Shown here in pieces: positions 27,333-36,721 of a stretch of DNA of 64,000 nt. The stretch spans positions 248,001 to 312,000 of the forward strand of contig CAWDVG010000004.1 in the NCBI GenBank assembly GCA_963805795.1. Reading direction: 5' to 3'. The position numbers were made by a program, and so were the translations under genes. Source of the DNA: CAWARU01 sp963805795 (GTDB lineage Bacteria; Pseudomonadota; Gammaproteobacteria; UBA6186; Azoamicaceae). How positions within the stretch are numbered: the first letter of the stretch is position 1; every line of letters starts with the position of its first letter. The notes beneath the pieces were generated by a model. It searched no databases. It worked only from the letters and a program-made list of their open reading frames with translations, and was not told the origin of the DNA.

Positions 27333-27689
27333 AAATATGGAAATGAATGAAGCAAAAATGTGCTGAGTTAATTTATGGAAATGTAGAACAATGCAGCTTT
27401 CGGTTTGTCTACCAAAGAAATGCTTCATATCCCCTCCGGAGGCAAGAACAGACAAATGTCGTTTCCTGCCTCCATTTTATACCTTTAAAATGGAGGCGTA
27501 AATATGCAAATGCAGATTATTGCCTCCAAATGGGAAAAAGTGACCACATTAGCTTACTGCGAATTAATCGAGAGGAAAGTTCTGAGAAAATGGGAATTCT
27601 TACACAAAACCCACACAGTCGAAAATTACGTCGAGAGATTACAGTCGGTTTAGCTCTGTAATGCGTTGATTTTATTACATGTACGTATT
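27333..27689. other. Structured non-coding stretch left of IS481 copy 1
   Basis: No gene is supported. It contains a perfect hairpin (27,468-27,497), and 27,600-27,689 resembles 54,655-54,740: CACAAAACCCACACAG, then TTAGCTCTGTAATGCGTTGA. The same layout, without an IS, occurs at 60,838-60,923. This looks like one arm of an attachment region. Confidence 0.5.
27468..27497. repeat. Perfect 12-bp hairpin
   Basis: GCCTCCATTTTA and TAAAATGGAGGC pair perfectly around a 6-nt loop. Further GCCTCC/GGAGGC copies lie at about 27,435-27,443 and 27,521-27,527, so alternative stems are possible. Confidence 0.65.
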
Positions 27690-28966
27690 GAGACATAGGT
27701 GACACTAAATACCGGAGACATAGGTTACACTGTAGGCATTTACAGGAGGGCCTGGCAATGCCTTGGATGGAGTGTAAAACTATGGATGAAAGACTTAAGT
27801 TTGTTGCAAGACTACTAGATGGCGATAAGATGTTGCCTCTATGTGAAGAGTTCGGTATCTCTAGAAAGACCGGTTATAAAATCTATAACCGATATAAAAA
27901 TTTTGGGCTAGAAGGATTAACTGATCGCAGCCGCAGACCTTATCGATATGCTAATCAACTTCCCTTCCAAGTTGAAAAGATGATACTGCGAATAAAAAAC
28001 GATAAGCCCACTTTTGGTGCTCCAAAAATCAGAGAATTGTTAATTAGAAGATTCCCTGATATTCATCCACCTTCTAAAAGTACTGTGCATGCTATTTTAG
28101 ATAGAAATGGTTTGGTTATTAGGCAAAAGAGAAATCGTCATGGTAAAAAACAAGGAACACCTTTATCAGATACAAATATCCCAAATAAATTGTGGTGTGC
28201 GGATTATAAAGGAGAATTTCGATTAGGAAATCATCAGTATTGTTACCCTCTTACGATAACAGATTATAGTTCCCGTTTTTTATTGGCTTGTGACGGACTG
28301 ACAACCACTAAGGAAGAATATGCTTTTATTGCTTTCCAGAGGGTTTTTGAAGAGTTTGGCTTACCAGATGCCATCCGAACCGATAATGGTGTTCCATTTT
28401 CTTCTCCAATGTCATTATTTGGATTAAGTAAATTATCTGTGTGGTGGTTACGTTTAGGAATTGCCATTGAAAGAATAAAACCAGGTCATCCTCAACAAAA
28501 TGGTAGACATGAACGTATGCATTTGACCTTAAAAAAGGCAACTACAAAACCTGCTGGAGAAAATTTTTTACAGCAGCAAGAAAAATTTGACCATTTTATT
28601 AAAGAATATAATACTGAAAGACCTCATGAAGCGTTAAACATGAAATGTCCTGCCGAAATTTATATTCCTTCTACCAAAAAATTTGCAGGTCTTCCTGAAG
28701 TAGATTATCCATTCCATGAGAAGGTTATTACCATTACTAGTTGCGGCAGGATCTGTTTAAATGGAAAAAAGATAAATGTAAGCCAAGTCTTTGCAGGACA
28801 AAACGTCGGTATCAAAGAAACGGAAGATAAGATCTGGCTAGTAAGCTTTATGGATTATGATTTAGGGTATTTTGATGAAGAATCGTGTAGACTGGAACCT
28901 TTAACGAACCCTTTTGGGCCGAAAGTGTTACCCATGTCTCCGGAATAAACTGTCACCTATGTGTTC
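27690..28966 (+). mobile_element. IS481-family insertion sequence, copy 1
   Basis: 1,277 bp between imperfect inverted ends. The left end GAGACATAGGTGACAC and the complement of the right end GAACACATAGGTGACAG continue to match for about 45 bp, through CCGGAGACATRGGTWACAC. It contains one transposase gene. Copy 2 at 54,741-56,017 has the same length and orientation. Both are inserted between the same flanks, immediately left of a tRNA-Arg fragment. Confidence 0.85.
27758..28948 (+). CDS. IS481-family transposase
   Basis: A 396-aa DDE transposase. The N-terminal HTH is MLPLCEEFGISRKTGYKIYN; the core has LWCADYKGEF (Asp), IRTDNGVPF (Asp) and HPQQNGRHERMHLTLK (Glu). A GGAGGG ribosome site precedes it. 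Full length for the family and all three catalytic residues present, so probably active. The protein differs from copy 2 by one residue (Leu20 versus Ile20). Confidence 0.93.
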   Translation: MPWMECKTMDERLKFVARLLDGDKMLPLCEEFGISRKTGYKIYNRYKNFGLEGLTDRSRRPYRYANQLPFQVEKMILRIKNDKPTFGAPKIRELLIRRFPDIHPPSKSTVHAILDRNGLVIRQKRNRHGKKQGTPLSDTNIPNKLWCADYKGEFRLGNHQYCYPLTITDYSSRFLLACDGLTTTKEEYAFIAFQRVFEEFGLPDAIRTDNGVPFSSPMSLFGLSKLSVWWLRLGIAIERIKPGHPQQNGRHERMHLTLKKATTKPAGENFLQQQEKFDHFIKEYNTERPHEALNMKCPAEIYIPSTKKFAGLPEVDYPFHEKVITITSCGRICLNGKKINVSQVFAGQNVGIKETEDKIWLVSFMDYDLGYFDEESCRLEPLTNPFGPKVLPMSPE

Positions 28967-28986
28967 GGTATGGACCCACTAAAATC

Positions 28987-29035
28987 TGGCGCGCCCGGAC
29001 CGATTCGAACGGCCGACCGCCTGGTTCGTAGCCAG
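28987..29035 (-). repeat. tRNA-Arg(ACG) 3'-half fragment, putative att site 1
   Basis: On the minus strand the sequence is the anticodon arm (CTGG-CTACGAA-CCAG, anticodon ACG), variable loop, T-arm with TTCGAAT, and acceptor end CGGGCGCGCCA of tRNA-Arg(ACG). The D-arm and 5' acceptor strand are absent; unrelated AT-rich DNA follows instead. Tyrosine recombinases commonly use exactly this part of a tRNA gene. Copies: 56,037-56,085 and 60,924-60,972. Not a functional tRNA. Confidence 0.85.
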
Positions 29036-29159
29036 CGAATTCATTTTTAACCTGATGATTTTATTAACAATTTACACCTGGCAAGCCTGCTACGTTTGCC
29101 TGACCATGCACAGCTTTTCAGTGCTCACTGACACAAAAGTGGCACAGCTCATATCAGGG

Positions 29160-29972
29160 CTAATATGCCATAAAATTTGGATACGTATTAATACTTCCAT
29201 CCAGATTTAGACAATCGGCACGAGAAGCCTTTATCATTAAGCCATTTGCCTCATATACTATTCCACCCAACTGCCAGCTATTCACGCCAGACAATAATTG
29301 TATAGAAGTCAAAATTGGCGCTCCACTACAACCCCCAAGCGCCCAATCAGAAGGAATTTGGGGTCTTAAACCAACGTCATAATCGGGATTATGTTCAAGA
29401 ACCAGTGAAAGATCTGTATTACTTACAGCATCCACTATCGTAATGCCCGTATATCCCACCCATTCTATTTCTACCCGAGAATTTCCTCTATATGGCAACA
29501 TTTTTCTCCCATCACCCGGGAATCCAATAAAAAAACACCCCCTTTCACATTCTGGGGGTTTAGGTGGCCACTCAGATTGAGAACCTGTCAATGGTACTTT
29601 TCCATATTCTTTCAATTTCAAAATTTCTTCCCTATTAATTCTGAAGGTGGCGATATCATAGGCCTTATCTTTTGCCAAAAGCCGTCCTTCGTCTTCGAGT
29701 GGAAATCGTATATTACCAAGGATGCATACTGTGTCGTGATACTCTACTTTAGAATTTAAAAATTCAGAATAAACATGACCTGCTGTCACCAAAAAAGGTT
29801 TCTCACCAATTTTTAGCATAAAAGCGGAGCCATTACCCAAAATTAAAGGTTTCCCATTGTGTCCTCTAATCCAGCAGATTGGTATTACATATAACGCTGC
29901 TGCTTCCTGTAAGGCTTTTGCATAACCATCTTTAAGCAACCTCTTTGCCTCATCAGCTGATAATTGGTCCAT
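29160..29972 (-). CDS. Trypsin-like serine protease
   Basis: A 270-aa chymotrypsin-fold peptidase with all three catalytic elements: His66 in FLVTAGHVY, Asp106 in AYDIATFRI, and Ser at about 213 in GGCSGAPIL. No signal peptide is seen (the N-terminus is acidic and helical), so it may act in the cytoplasm or be exported another way. First gene right of att site 1. Cytoplasmic trypsin-like proteases in islands are sometimes part of defence systems, but no partner is visible here. Confidence 0.75.
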   Translation of the reverse strand: MDQLSADEAKRLLKDGYAKALQEAAALYVIPICWIRGHNGKPLILGNGSAFMLKIGEKPFLVTAGHVYSEFLNSKVEYHDTVCILGNIRFPLEDEGRLLAKDKAYDIATFRINREEILKLKEYGKVPLTGSQSEWPPKPPECERGCFFIGFPGDGRKMLPYRGNSRVEIEWVGYTGITIVDAVSNTDLSLVLEHNPDYDVGLRPQIPSDWALGGCSGAPILTSIQLLSGVNSWQLGGIVYEANGLMIKASRADCLNLDGSINTYPNFMAY

Positions 29973-30197
29973 TACTCTTTTTCCTACTTGTAGTGAATAA
30001 CAAAAATGTTAAAAAGTATCGTGAGTTTGTTTATCATAAATTTAGAAAACTGGTGTTGTCAATAAATGTAAGAGCAAAGCATAAATGTCCCCTTTCTGGC
30101 AAAGCCTAATGTCCCATTTAGGAAGTTAACTTAATTATTAAATCTATGGTTTTTGATAACCTGGTGGTATTCGTAAATACCCCAGGGAGATAGCCAT

Positions 30198-31493
30198 ATG
30201 AACACACAAAATAAGCGTCAGGAGATTATTGCTTTAGTCAATGCTAAGGTACTTGGACAATCAGAAGCGGCCACCGTTTTAGGCATTAGTTGTAGACAGG
30301 TGAAACGATTATGTCGCATCCAGAGAGAACAAGGCACGATTGGATTGGTGTCAAAAAGACGGGGCCAAGCGGCACTCAATCGTATTCCTGATGTTACCAA
30401 ACAACAAATCATTGCGCTTGCCCAAACTAAATATGTAGATTTTGGTCCAACCTTTATGGCTGAAAAATTAGAAGAATTAGATAACATCAAACTCAGTAAA
30501 GAATCTCTCAGAAAAATTTTAATGGAAGCTGACGTATGGAAGGGGAAAAAAAACAAACAGATCACGATACATCAGAGACGGGAACGCCGTTCCTGTCTTG
30601 GTGAATTAATACAAATTGATGGATCACCTCATGCATGGTTTGAAAATCGAGGACCCAAGTGTTGTTTGATTTTATTTATTGATGATGCTACGAGTACTGT
30701 ATTATATGCACAGCTAGAACCAGTTGAGACGACAGCTGCCTATTTTAGAGGCATGAGTGCGCAAATCAAAACTTATGGGATCCCTCTTGCCTATTACAGT
30801 GATAGGCACATGATTTTTACGGTTAGTAATGCAAAAATAACAGAAGCTAACTTGACGCAATTTGAACGTGCTTGCCATGAACTTGGAATTGAAGGTGTTT
30901 GTGCACATTCTGCACCGGCGAAAGGACGAGTAGAAAGAAATAATCGTACTTTTCAAGATAGACTAGTTAAAGAATTTAGATTGGCTGGCATTAATACCAT
31001 AGAAGCTGGCAATCAATTTTTACCGACATACCTACCCAAATATAACAAAAAATTTTCAGTTCGTCCGCGTGACCCTCAAGATGTGCATAGGAAGTCTATT
31101 CCAGACGATGAAACATTGGCACACATTTTAAGTATTCAATCATCAAGAACGTTAAGTAAAAATTTAGAGCTGAGTTTTGAAAACAAAATTTATCAAATAT
31201 TACTTGAAGAGAAAAGACGTCGTTTGCAAGGAAGCATAGTCAAGGTGTGCGAAATGTTAAACGGGGAGGTACATTTATTGTCATCGATGGGAAATATACT
31301 GCCTTACAAGATATTGAACGTTAGAACGAAAAAGAACACCTCGAAGGTAGATGATAAATCTTTGAATGCCCATGTCGATCTTTTAATGCAGAAAAATAAA
31401 ATTATAAAGCCAGCAGCAGATCACCCTTGGCGGGGGTATTATGGTGTGGTCCCTAAGAAAGATTCGCCTCGTGTAACAACAGAACCAAGTTAA
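30198..31493 (+). CDS. ISNCY (ISDol1/IS1202-like) transposase
   Basis: A 431-aa protein. An N-terminal HTH (GQSEAATVLGISCRQVKRLC) precedes the rve-type DDE core: ELIQIDGSPHAWF (Asp), LAYYSDRHMIF (Asp) and APAKGRVERNNRTFQ (Glu). The GSPHxWFExRGP signature is that of ISNCY elements. An AGGGAG site lies before the ATG. Full length and catalytically complete. Confidence 0.9.
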   Translation: MNTQNKRQEIIALVNAKVLGQSEAATVLGISCRQVKRLCRIQREQGTIGLVSKRRGQAALNRIPDVTKQQIIALAQTKYVDFGPTFMAEKLEELDNIKLSKESLRKILMEADVWKGKKNKQITIHQRRERRSCLGELIQIDGSPHAWFENRGPKCCLILFIDDATSTVLYAQLEPVETTAAYFRGMSAQIKTYGIPLAYYSDRHMIFTVSNAKITEANLTQFERACHELGIEGVCAHSAPAKGRVERNNRTFQDRLVKEFRLAGINTIEAGNQFLPTYLPKYNKKFSVRPRDPQDVHRKSIPDDETLAHILSIQSSRTLSKNLELSFENKIYQILLEEKRRRLQGSIVKVCEMLNGEVHLLSSMGNILPYKILNVRTKKNTSKVDDKSLNAHVDLLMQKNKIIKPAADHPWRGYYGVVPKKDSPRVTTEPS

Positions 31494-31565
31494 AATTCTG
31501 TCGATATATGCTTTGAACTTGAGCTGCCAGGGTTTGGGACGGAGTCCCAATTAAAAGAATGCGAA

Positions 31566-31772
31566 GCCTCCTTATGAAATATTTTTTGAGTTTATTAATG
31601 CCTACCATGCTTCTCACTGTCGCCGCAAAAGCGTTAAAGAACGCAAGTGAAGATTTTACAAGGGGGGATGTCGCGAAGCGCCCTTGTAAAATCTGAGCGG
31701 CGTTCTAGCTTTTAAAGCGGCGACAGTGAGAAGTGTGCTAAGGCTTAATAAGAAAATATTTCATCATAAGGC
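31566..31772. repeat. 207-bp imperfect palindrome inside the ISNCY element
   Basis: Nested inverted arms from outside in: CCTCCTTATGAAATATTTT with AAAATATTTCATCATAAGG; TTATTAATGCC with GGCTTAATAA; TTCTCACTGTCGCCGC with GCGGCGACAGTGAGAA; GATTTTACAAGGG with CCCTTGTAAAATC. As RNA or cruciform DNA this would be one long hairpin. It could be a MITE that landed in the IS or a non-coding passenger. Confidence 0.75.
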
Positions 31773-32086
31773 TGCCGTGGAGGGACGGTAAATTTAATGA
31801 ACAAAATCATTAGTTTGTTGACTTAACAAAGGGGACATTAGGCTTTGCCGTTACATAATTTTCTCCGTAAAGATAATTCAATTCTTTAATATAACCATAC
31901 TCCTATCCAGGAGAGCACCTGCTTATTAATCCTCGGTGCGAATTTAAATGTACTTGATCTTTAATACTTTTAGTCAATGCTAAAAATATCTGCTTTTGCA
32001 GAACCAAGTCGAACTCATCACAGCTCAAAACCACAAAACTCATACAAAGTATATTCCAGAGTATAAAAAAGAGTTTTCTCAAGCAT

Positions 32087-35000
32087 CTATCCAAACCTCT
32101 TTTTTTGACAATTGGTTCTTAAATATTGATTTACTTCAAATTGTGCACACGAACTTCCTGCTTCCCCAGCTAATCTAAACCAGTCCAGGGCGGCTTCTTG
32201 ATTTTTTTCAACCCCATAACCACCTTGGTATAGATACCCCATCTGCAATTGAGCAGGCACGTAACCGCGTCTTGCAGCTAAAGTAAACCATTCAGCAGCT
32301 TTTTTGTCATTTTGATTAAAACCGGTGCCACTCAAATAACAATCACCAATCTCATGCATTGCTTCAACATTACCTAATTTTACTGAACTGATTAATAAAT
32401 CTAATGCACGGGTTTTATCTCGTTTAGAATTTTTACCATACAACAATTCTAGAGCTAATGAGCATTGTTCCTTAGCTCTTTTTTGTACGCTATTTAAATA
32501 GGTAGAGAAATCATCGATTGCTTTATTAGTCATTTCATTTTCAACATTTTCTTTCTCGGGATCAACCGTTACTTTTGTTGCACAGGGTTTACCACTTCCA
32601 GATGTAATTTTCATTTTATATGCCGTTAACATTAACTGAGATGTTGTATCTGTTTCAGAAATAGCCGGATTTCCTAAACTTGATTCTTCATTTTTGGTTT
32701 TAGTGATTGGTGTTTCTATGTCTTTTCTGAATTTCTTTTGAGGGGATGTTTTTGTGCTGCTAGAAATTCCTTTGGCCTTAACATTGCTTCTTAAGTTGAA
32801 ATTCTGGCAGTCTTTAGAGTTATTCGAATTTGAATTATTCGAACCAAAAAGATGCAAAAATCGAATTGCAAAATGTAAAAATAAAAGAATGGGAAGCAAA
32901 TAATTAAGGAATGAAGGCCGCAATGAAGAATTTCCTGAAGTCACACAAAAACCATTTTGATCTACAATGGAGTGATCAACATTGTTTTCACCCAAATTTA
33001 AAGATGATACCGACATCGAAGTCCATGGAAGTTCCTGACATAAAATTTCTGAACTAGAATTGTTAATATGATTACTCTTCAAACTTAAAGAGATTAATCT
33101 AGTATTTGATTTCGGCATTTCCTGAATGGGTTTATCCTTAGGGTCTAATAAGTTAATCCATAAACGGTGTTGATCATTTTTCGATGGAGTAATCAAGTTA
33201 TCTGCAATGGCTTGAGCACCGCTGTCTCCAATGTTATTGAGATGTAAATCCAGGATTTGTAGAGTTGAGTGTTTTAATCCTCCACCAATGGCAGCGGCTC
33301 CGCTGTCTCCAATGTTATTGGAGTATAAATTTAGGGTTTGTAGAGCAGAGCTATTTAATCCTCCGCCAATGGCAGCAGCTCCGCTGGCTCCAATGTTATT
33401 GCCCCATAAATCCAGGGTTTGTAGAGTTGAGTGTTTTAATCCCCCCCCAATGGCAGCAGCACCACTGTCTTCAATGTTATTGACTTCTAAATTCAAGGTT
33501 TGTAGAGCTGAGCTATATAATCCCCCGCCAATAGCAACGGCTCCGCTGTCTCCAATGTTATTGTAACCTAAACCCAGAGTTTGTAGAGTTGAGTGTTTTA
33601 ATCCTTCACCAATGGCAGCGGCTCCGCTGGCTCCAATGTTATTGAAACCTAAATACAAAGTTTGTAGAGCAGAGTATTTTAATCCCCCGCCAATGGCAGC
33701 AGCACCAGTGTCTCCAATGTTATTGACACCTAAATCCAGAGTTTGTAGAGTCGAGTTTTTTAATCCTTCGCCAATGGCAGCGGCTCCGCTGTCTCCAATG
33801 TTATTAATACCTAAAAGCAGGGTTTGTAGAGCAGAGCTATTTAATCCTCCGCCAATGGCAATAGCACCACTGTCTCCAATGTTATTGCCGTATAAATCCA
33901 GGGTTTGTAGATCAGAGCTATTTAATCCCGCACCAATGGCAGCAGCACCACTGGCTCCAATGTTATTGTAGTCTAAACCCAAAGTTTGTAGAGTGGAGTT
34001 TTTTAATCCCCCGCCAATGGCAGCAGCACCACTGGATCCAATGTTATTGTGGCCTAAACCCAGAGTTTGTAGAGTGGAGTTTTTTAATCCCCCGCCAATA
34101 GCAGCAGCACCACTGGATCCAATGTTATTGTGGCCTAAATCCAGAGTTTGTAGAGTGGAGTTTTTTAATCCCTCGCCAATAGCAGCGGCACCACTGTCTC
34201 CAATGTTATTGCCGTATAAATCCAGGGTTTGTAGAGTTGAGTGTTTTAATCCTTCGCCAATGGCAGCGGCTCCGCTGGCTCCAATGTTATTGCCCCATAA
34301 ATCCAGGGTTTGTAGAGTTGAGTGTTTTAATCCCCCCCCAATGGCAGCAGCACCACTGTCTCCAATGTTATTCTTTCTTAAATTCAGGGCTTGTAGAGCA
34401 GAGCTATTTAATCCCCCACCAATAGCAGCGGCACCACTGGCTCCAATGTTATTGCCTCCTAAAAGCAGGGTTTGTAGAGCAGAGCTATTTAATCCTCCGC
34501 CAATGGCAATAGCACCACTGTCTCCAAGGTTATTGACGGTTAAATCCAGAGTTTGTAGAGTTGAGTGTTTTAATCCTTCGCCAATGGCAACAGCACCACT
34601 AGCTCTAATGTTATTGTAGCCTAAATTCAGGGTTTGCAACTTAGAATTCGGTAAAATTTCGGCTAAAAATATGGCACCCTTGTCTCCAATTTCATTATTT
34701 GTCAGATCGAGTAATTTTAAATTAGATGCTGGAAGAAAAGCAGCTATCGCCTTTGCGCCTTGAAGACCGATTGGAAAGTTCTGGGTTGGGGCTGTAATGG
34801 AAAAATTATATATAAATGTAGTTAGCGTTGAGATCTGCCGTTGAATAACAGGCATAATTGGGATTAAATCATTGGTGCCATTCACGTCAGAAAAATGCTG
34901 ATTCGATAAATCAAGCACTGTGATATTGTCTCGAGTTTGCGCCCGATCTAATAGACGAATAATTTCGGAGGTATTTCTCGGGGTACGCAAAAAATTATCC

Positions 35001-36721
35001 AAACAACTTCGCATGGTAAAGGTGTAGGGATAGGGAATTGGAAAATCTGCACAAACCGTGCAGTTGTAATCCCCAATTTCATTAATAAAGCCCCAATACT
35101 TTCCATTCCATTCACAATCCTGCTTGAGGTAATACAAAGCAATTGCCGCTTCAATGCCCTTGTAGATCAAATAGGCAAAATTCGCTTTGACTAAAAGCTT
35201 GCCTGCTTTAAATACCCAAAATAGAGGCTGAAGTAACGTAGAATGGGGTTGCCCTAAACACCATAATAAATATTGGGCAGTTAAATAATGCGCTAAAGGC
35301 CGTAAGAATCGACCATAATAGCTTCTATCCCCTTGTTCTGAGATGGGTTGATAATACCGAGCCCATGCTTGTAATTCTTCCAAAGCCTGTGCTTTATTGG
35401 CTAATAAAAATTTTAGTACCTTTGGCTCCTCCCCTAATCGAGCAAGTCTGCACAAATCAGCCATCGCAATCCCATCTGCAATGTCGCTCAAGAGGTCAAA
35501 ACTATAAAGTTGTGCAAGCTTTTTAGCACGACGTGAGAAGGCTTGGAAAGCTTGATAAAGCGCTAGACGTTGTTCGGCTGAAATCTGATTATTCCATAAT
35601 AATATTTGACGAGTGGCATCTAAAGTGTTGCGAGCAATAGAGAAAGGAATAACCCAATTACAAATATCTTCACACAAACCCCCTGCTTTATAGCTATTAA
35701 AGAATGCTTGCAGTTCCTTTAGCTTTTTAGCATCGGTGCTGGGAGGACAACAAAGACTGGTTCGCAGTGCTTTAATCAGACCCCATCCTAGTGGGATCCC
35801 TAAAAGGGTGACAAATCCATACCAATGCTCGGGTCGCGATAAATAAGTGACTAAGCTTTGTTCGTTGTCTCCTTGATTAAATAAGATCCTGGCGGGAGTT
35901 GCTCCATATCTTTCTTCGGGGTAGGCATAATAATTGTAATAATCATTTGCTAAAAATGTACCCAGTAATAGAGTCCAAACTCGGGTAATCACCGATTCAA
36001 TCCCATCAAAAAAGTCATCCATGGCATAGGCTCGTCTTGCCATGGTTTCTGATTTAAAAGGGATACTTTGAGCTTTGGGCCAAGTACGGGAGGAAAGCCA
36101 TTCTAAAGTCGCTGGGCAACAGTTTGGGTTTTTAGAGATAATAACCTCATTCTGAATGCCTCTCTCATCCAACAAGGGAAATAGAAATGCTTTTTGTAAA
36201 AGACTTTCTAAGGCTATCCAACGCAGTAACCGTTTGGTTACGCTTGCATCTAACAATTGCTCAAATTTTTCTTTGCGTATCTTAGCATCTACTAAGTCTT
36301 GGATGGTCAAACCCGTTTCTTTTAGAAAATCTTGTGCCCTTTTGGAAAAATCAGCAACGTCCAGGGGTAAATCAATAAGCTTATTAAAGGGTGTTTGGGG
36401 AGATGCTAATTGAGAATCTGAAGCCGAAGCCTCATCTTTAATTTTTAATTCGACTGATATTTGAGCACTTGCTTCTGCACCTGTTTTCGCAGGAATATTT
36501 CTGCTCTCATTAGAACTTTCGACAACAGAAGCAAGAAGTTCAGCCTCCGTTTTATCTTTAGCGTTATCGGATATTACTCTAGATGACTGAGAAGACAAAA
36601 GCGGAGTTGAAGATATTGAGACATCAACTGTTGGTTGATTGGCTGCACCTACTGGGCTTATAGAAACAGAGCCTGGGGGAAGCAGGGGTTCATTTGCAGA
36701 AGCAGTAAAATCACTTTTCAT
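32087..36721 (-). CDS. Giant leucine-rich-repeat/Sel1 protein
   Basis: 1,544 aa from the ATG at 36,721 (a TTG 11 codons upstream is less likely). Residues 1-600 have a Ser/Thr-rich start and several hydrophobic segments (for example LYGFVTLLG-like near 300 and FAYLIYKGIEAAIALYYL near 525). Residues about 665-1,180 hold 19 ribonuclease-inhibitor-type LRRs of 27 aa with consensus LQTLDLxxNNIGxSGAAAIG. One membrane span (FLNYLLPILLFLHFAIRFLHLF) follows, then a polar stretch and Sel1-like repeats (AMHEIGDCYLSGTGFNQNDK; AQLQMGYLYQGGYGVEKNQE) to the end. LRR and Sel1 modules bind proteins. The combination resembles host-interacting proteins of Legionellales. No enzyme domain is evident. Confidence 0.8.
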   Translation of the reverse strand: MKSDFTASANEPLLPPGSVSISPVGAANQPTVDVSISSTPLLSSQSSRVISDNAKDKTEAELLASVVESSNESRNIPAKTGAEASAQISVELKIKDEASASDSQLASPQTPFNKLIDLPLDVADFSKRAQDFLKETGLTIQDLVDAKIRKEKFEQLLDASVTKRLLRWIALESLLQKAFLFPLLDERGIQNEVIISKNPNCCPATLEWLSSRTWPKAQSIPFKSETMARRAYAMDDFFDGIESVITRVWTLLLGTFLANDYYNYYAYPEERYGATPARILFNQGDNEQSLVTYLSRPEHWYGFVTLLGIPLGWGLIKALRTSLCCPPSTDAKKLKELQAFFNSYKAGGLCEDICNWVIPFSIARNTLDATRQILLWNNQISAEQRLALYQAFQAFSRRAKKLAQLYSFDLLSDIADGIAMADLCRLARLGEEPKVLKFLLANKAQALEELQAWARYYQPISEQGDRSYYGRFLRPLAHYLTAQYLLWCLGQPHSTLLQPLFWVFKAGKLLVKANFAYLIYKGIEAAIALYYLKQDCEWNGKYWGFINEIGDYNCTVCADFPIPYPYTFTMRSCLDNFLRTPRNTSEIIRLLDRAQTRDNITVLDLSNQHFSDVNGTNDLIPIMPVIQRQISTLTTFIYNFSITAPTQNFPIGLQGAKAIAAFLPASNLKLLDLTNNEIGDKGAIFLAEILPNSKLQTLNLGYNNIRASGAVAIGEGLKHSTLQTLDLTVNNLGDSGAIAIGGGLNSSALQTLLLGGNNIGASGAAAIGGGLNSSALQALNLRKNNIGDSGAAAIGGGLKHSTLQTLDLWGNNIGASGAAAIGEGLKHSTLQTLDLYGNNIGDSGAAAIGEGLKNSTLQTLDLGHNNIGSSGAAAIGGGLKNSTLQTLGLGHNNIGSSGAAAIGGGLKNSTLQTLGLDYNNIGASGAAAIGAGLNSSDLQTLDLYGNNIGDSGAIAIGGGLNSSALQTLLLGINNIGDSGAAAIGEGLKNSTLQTLDLGVNNIGDTGAAAIGGGLKYSALQTLYLGFNNIGASGAAAIGEGLKHSTLQTLGLGYNNIGDSGAVAIGGGLYSSALQTLNLEVNNIEDSGAAAIGGGLKHSTLQTLDLWGNNIGASGAAAIGGGLNSSALQTLNLYSNNIGDSGAAAIGGGLKHSTLQILDLHLNNIGDSGAQAIADNLITPSKNDQHRLWINLLDPKDKPIQEMPKSNTRLISLSLKSNHINNSSSEILCQELPWTSMSVSSLNLGENNVDHSIVDQNGFCVTSGNSSLRPSFLNYLLPILLFLHFAIRFLHLFGSNNSNSNNSKDCQNFNLRSNVKAKGISSSTKTSPQKKFRKDIETPITKTKNEESSLGNPAISETDTTSQLMLTAYKMKITSGSGKPCATKVTVDPEKENVENEMTNKAIDDFSTYLNSVQKRAKEQCSLALELLYGKNSKRDKTRALDLLISSVKLGNVEAMHEIGDCYLSGTGFNQNDKKAAEWFTLAARRGYVPAQLQMGYLYQGGYGVEKNQEAALDWFRLAGEAGSSCAQFEVNQYLRTNCQKKRFG
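33190..34720 (-). repeat. 81-bp tandem repeat array within the LRR gene
   Basis: About 18 near-identical 81-bp units encode the 27-aa LRRs. The phrase CTCCAATGTTATTG recurs every 81 bp on the plus strand. Near-identity at the DNA level implies recent expansion or gene conversion, so copy number should vary between strains. Long open frames on the opposite strand (33,231-34,619) are a by-product of this repeat and not genes. Confidence 0.92.

Larger units (their letters stand above)
30098..31849 (+). mobile_element. ISNCY-type insertion sequence
   Basis: Bounded by GGCAAAGCCTAATGTCCC (30,098) and its inverse GGGGACATTAGGCTTTGCC (31,831-31,849). Just outside the left end is a partial direct copy, GCAAAGCATAAATGTCCC (30,074-30,091). 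It contains a transposase gene and, between that gene and the right end, a 207-bp imperfect palindrome (31,566-31,772). Confidence 0.75.

Noticed and set aside
27347..27661. 104-codon plus-strand frame left of IS481
   Set aside because: The same region recurs as non-coding attachment-arm sequence elsewhere with different frames and stops.
28987..29035. Functional tRNA-Arg gene
   Set aside because: The D-arm and 5' acceptor strand are missing in this and both other copies.
31903..32094. 63-codon minus-strand frame with a hydrophobic start
   Set aside because: Begins at a TTG just past the LRR gene stop with no ribosome site.
33231..34619. Several long plus-strand frames rich in NPPPMAAAPL
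   Set aside because: They are the reverse side of the 81-bp LRR repeats; periodic absence of stops is a by-product.
33190..34720. Possible CRISPR array
   Set aside because: The 81-bp units are contiguous coding repeats without spacers.
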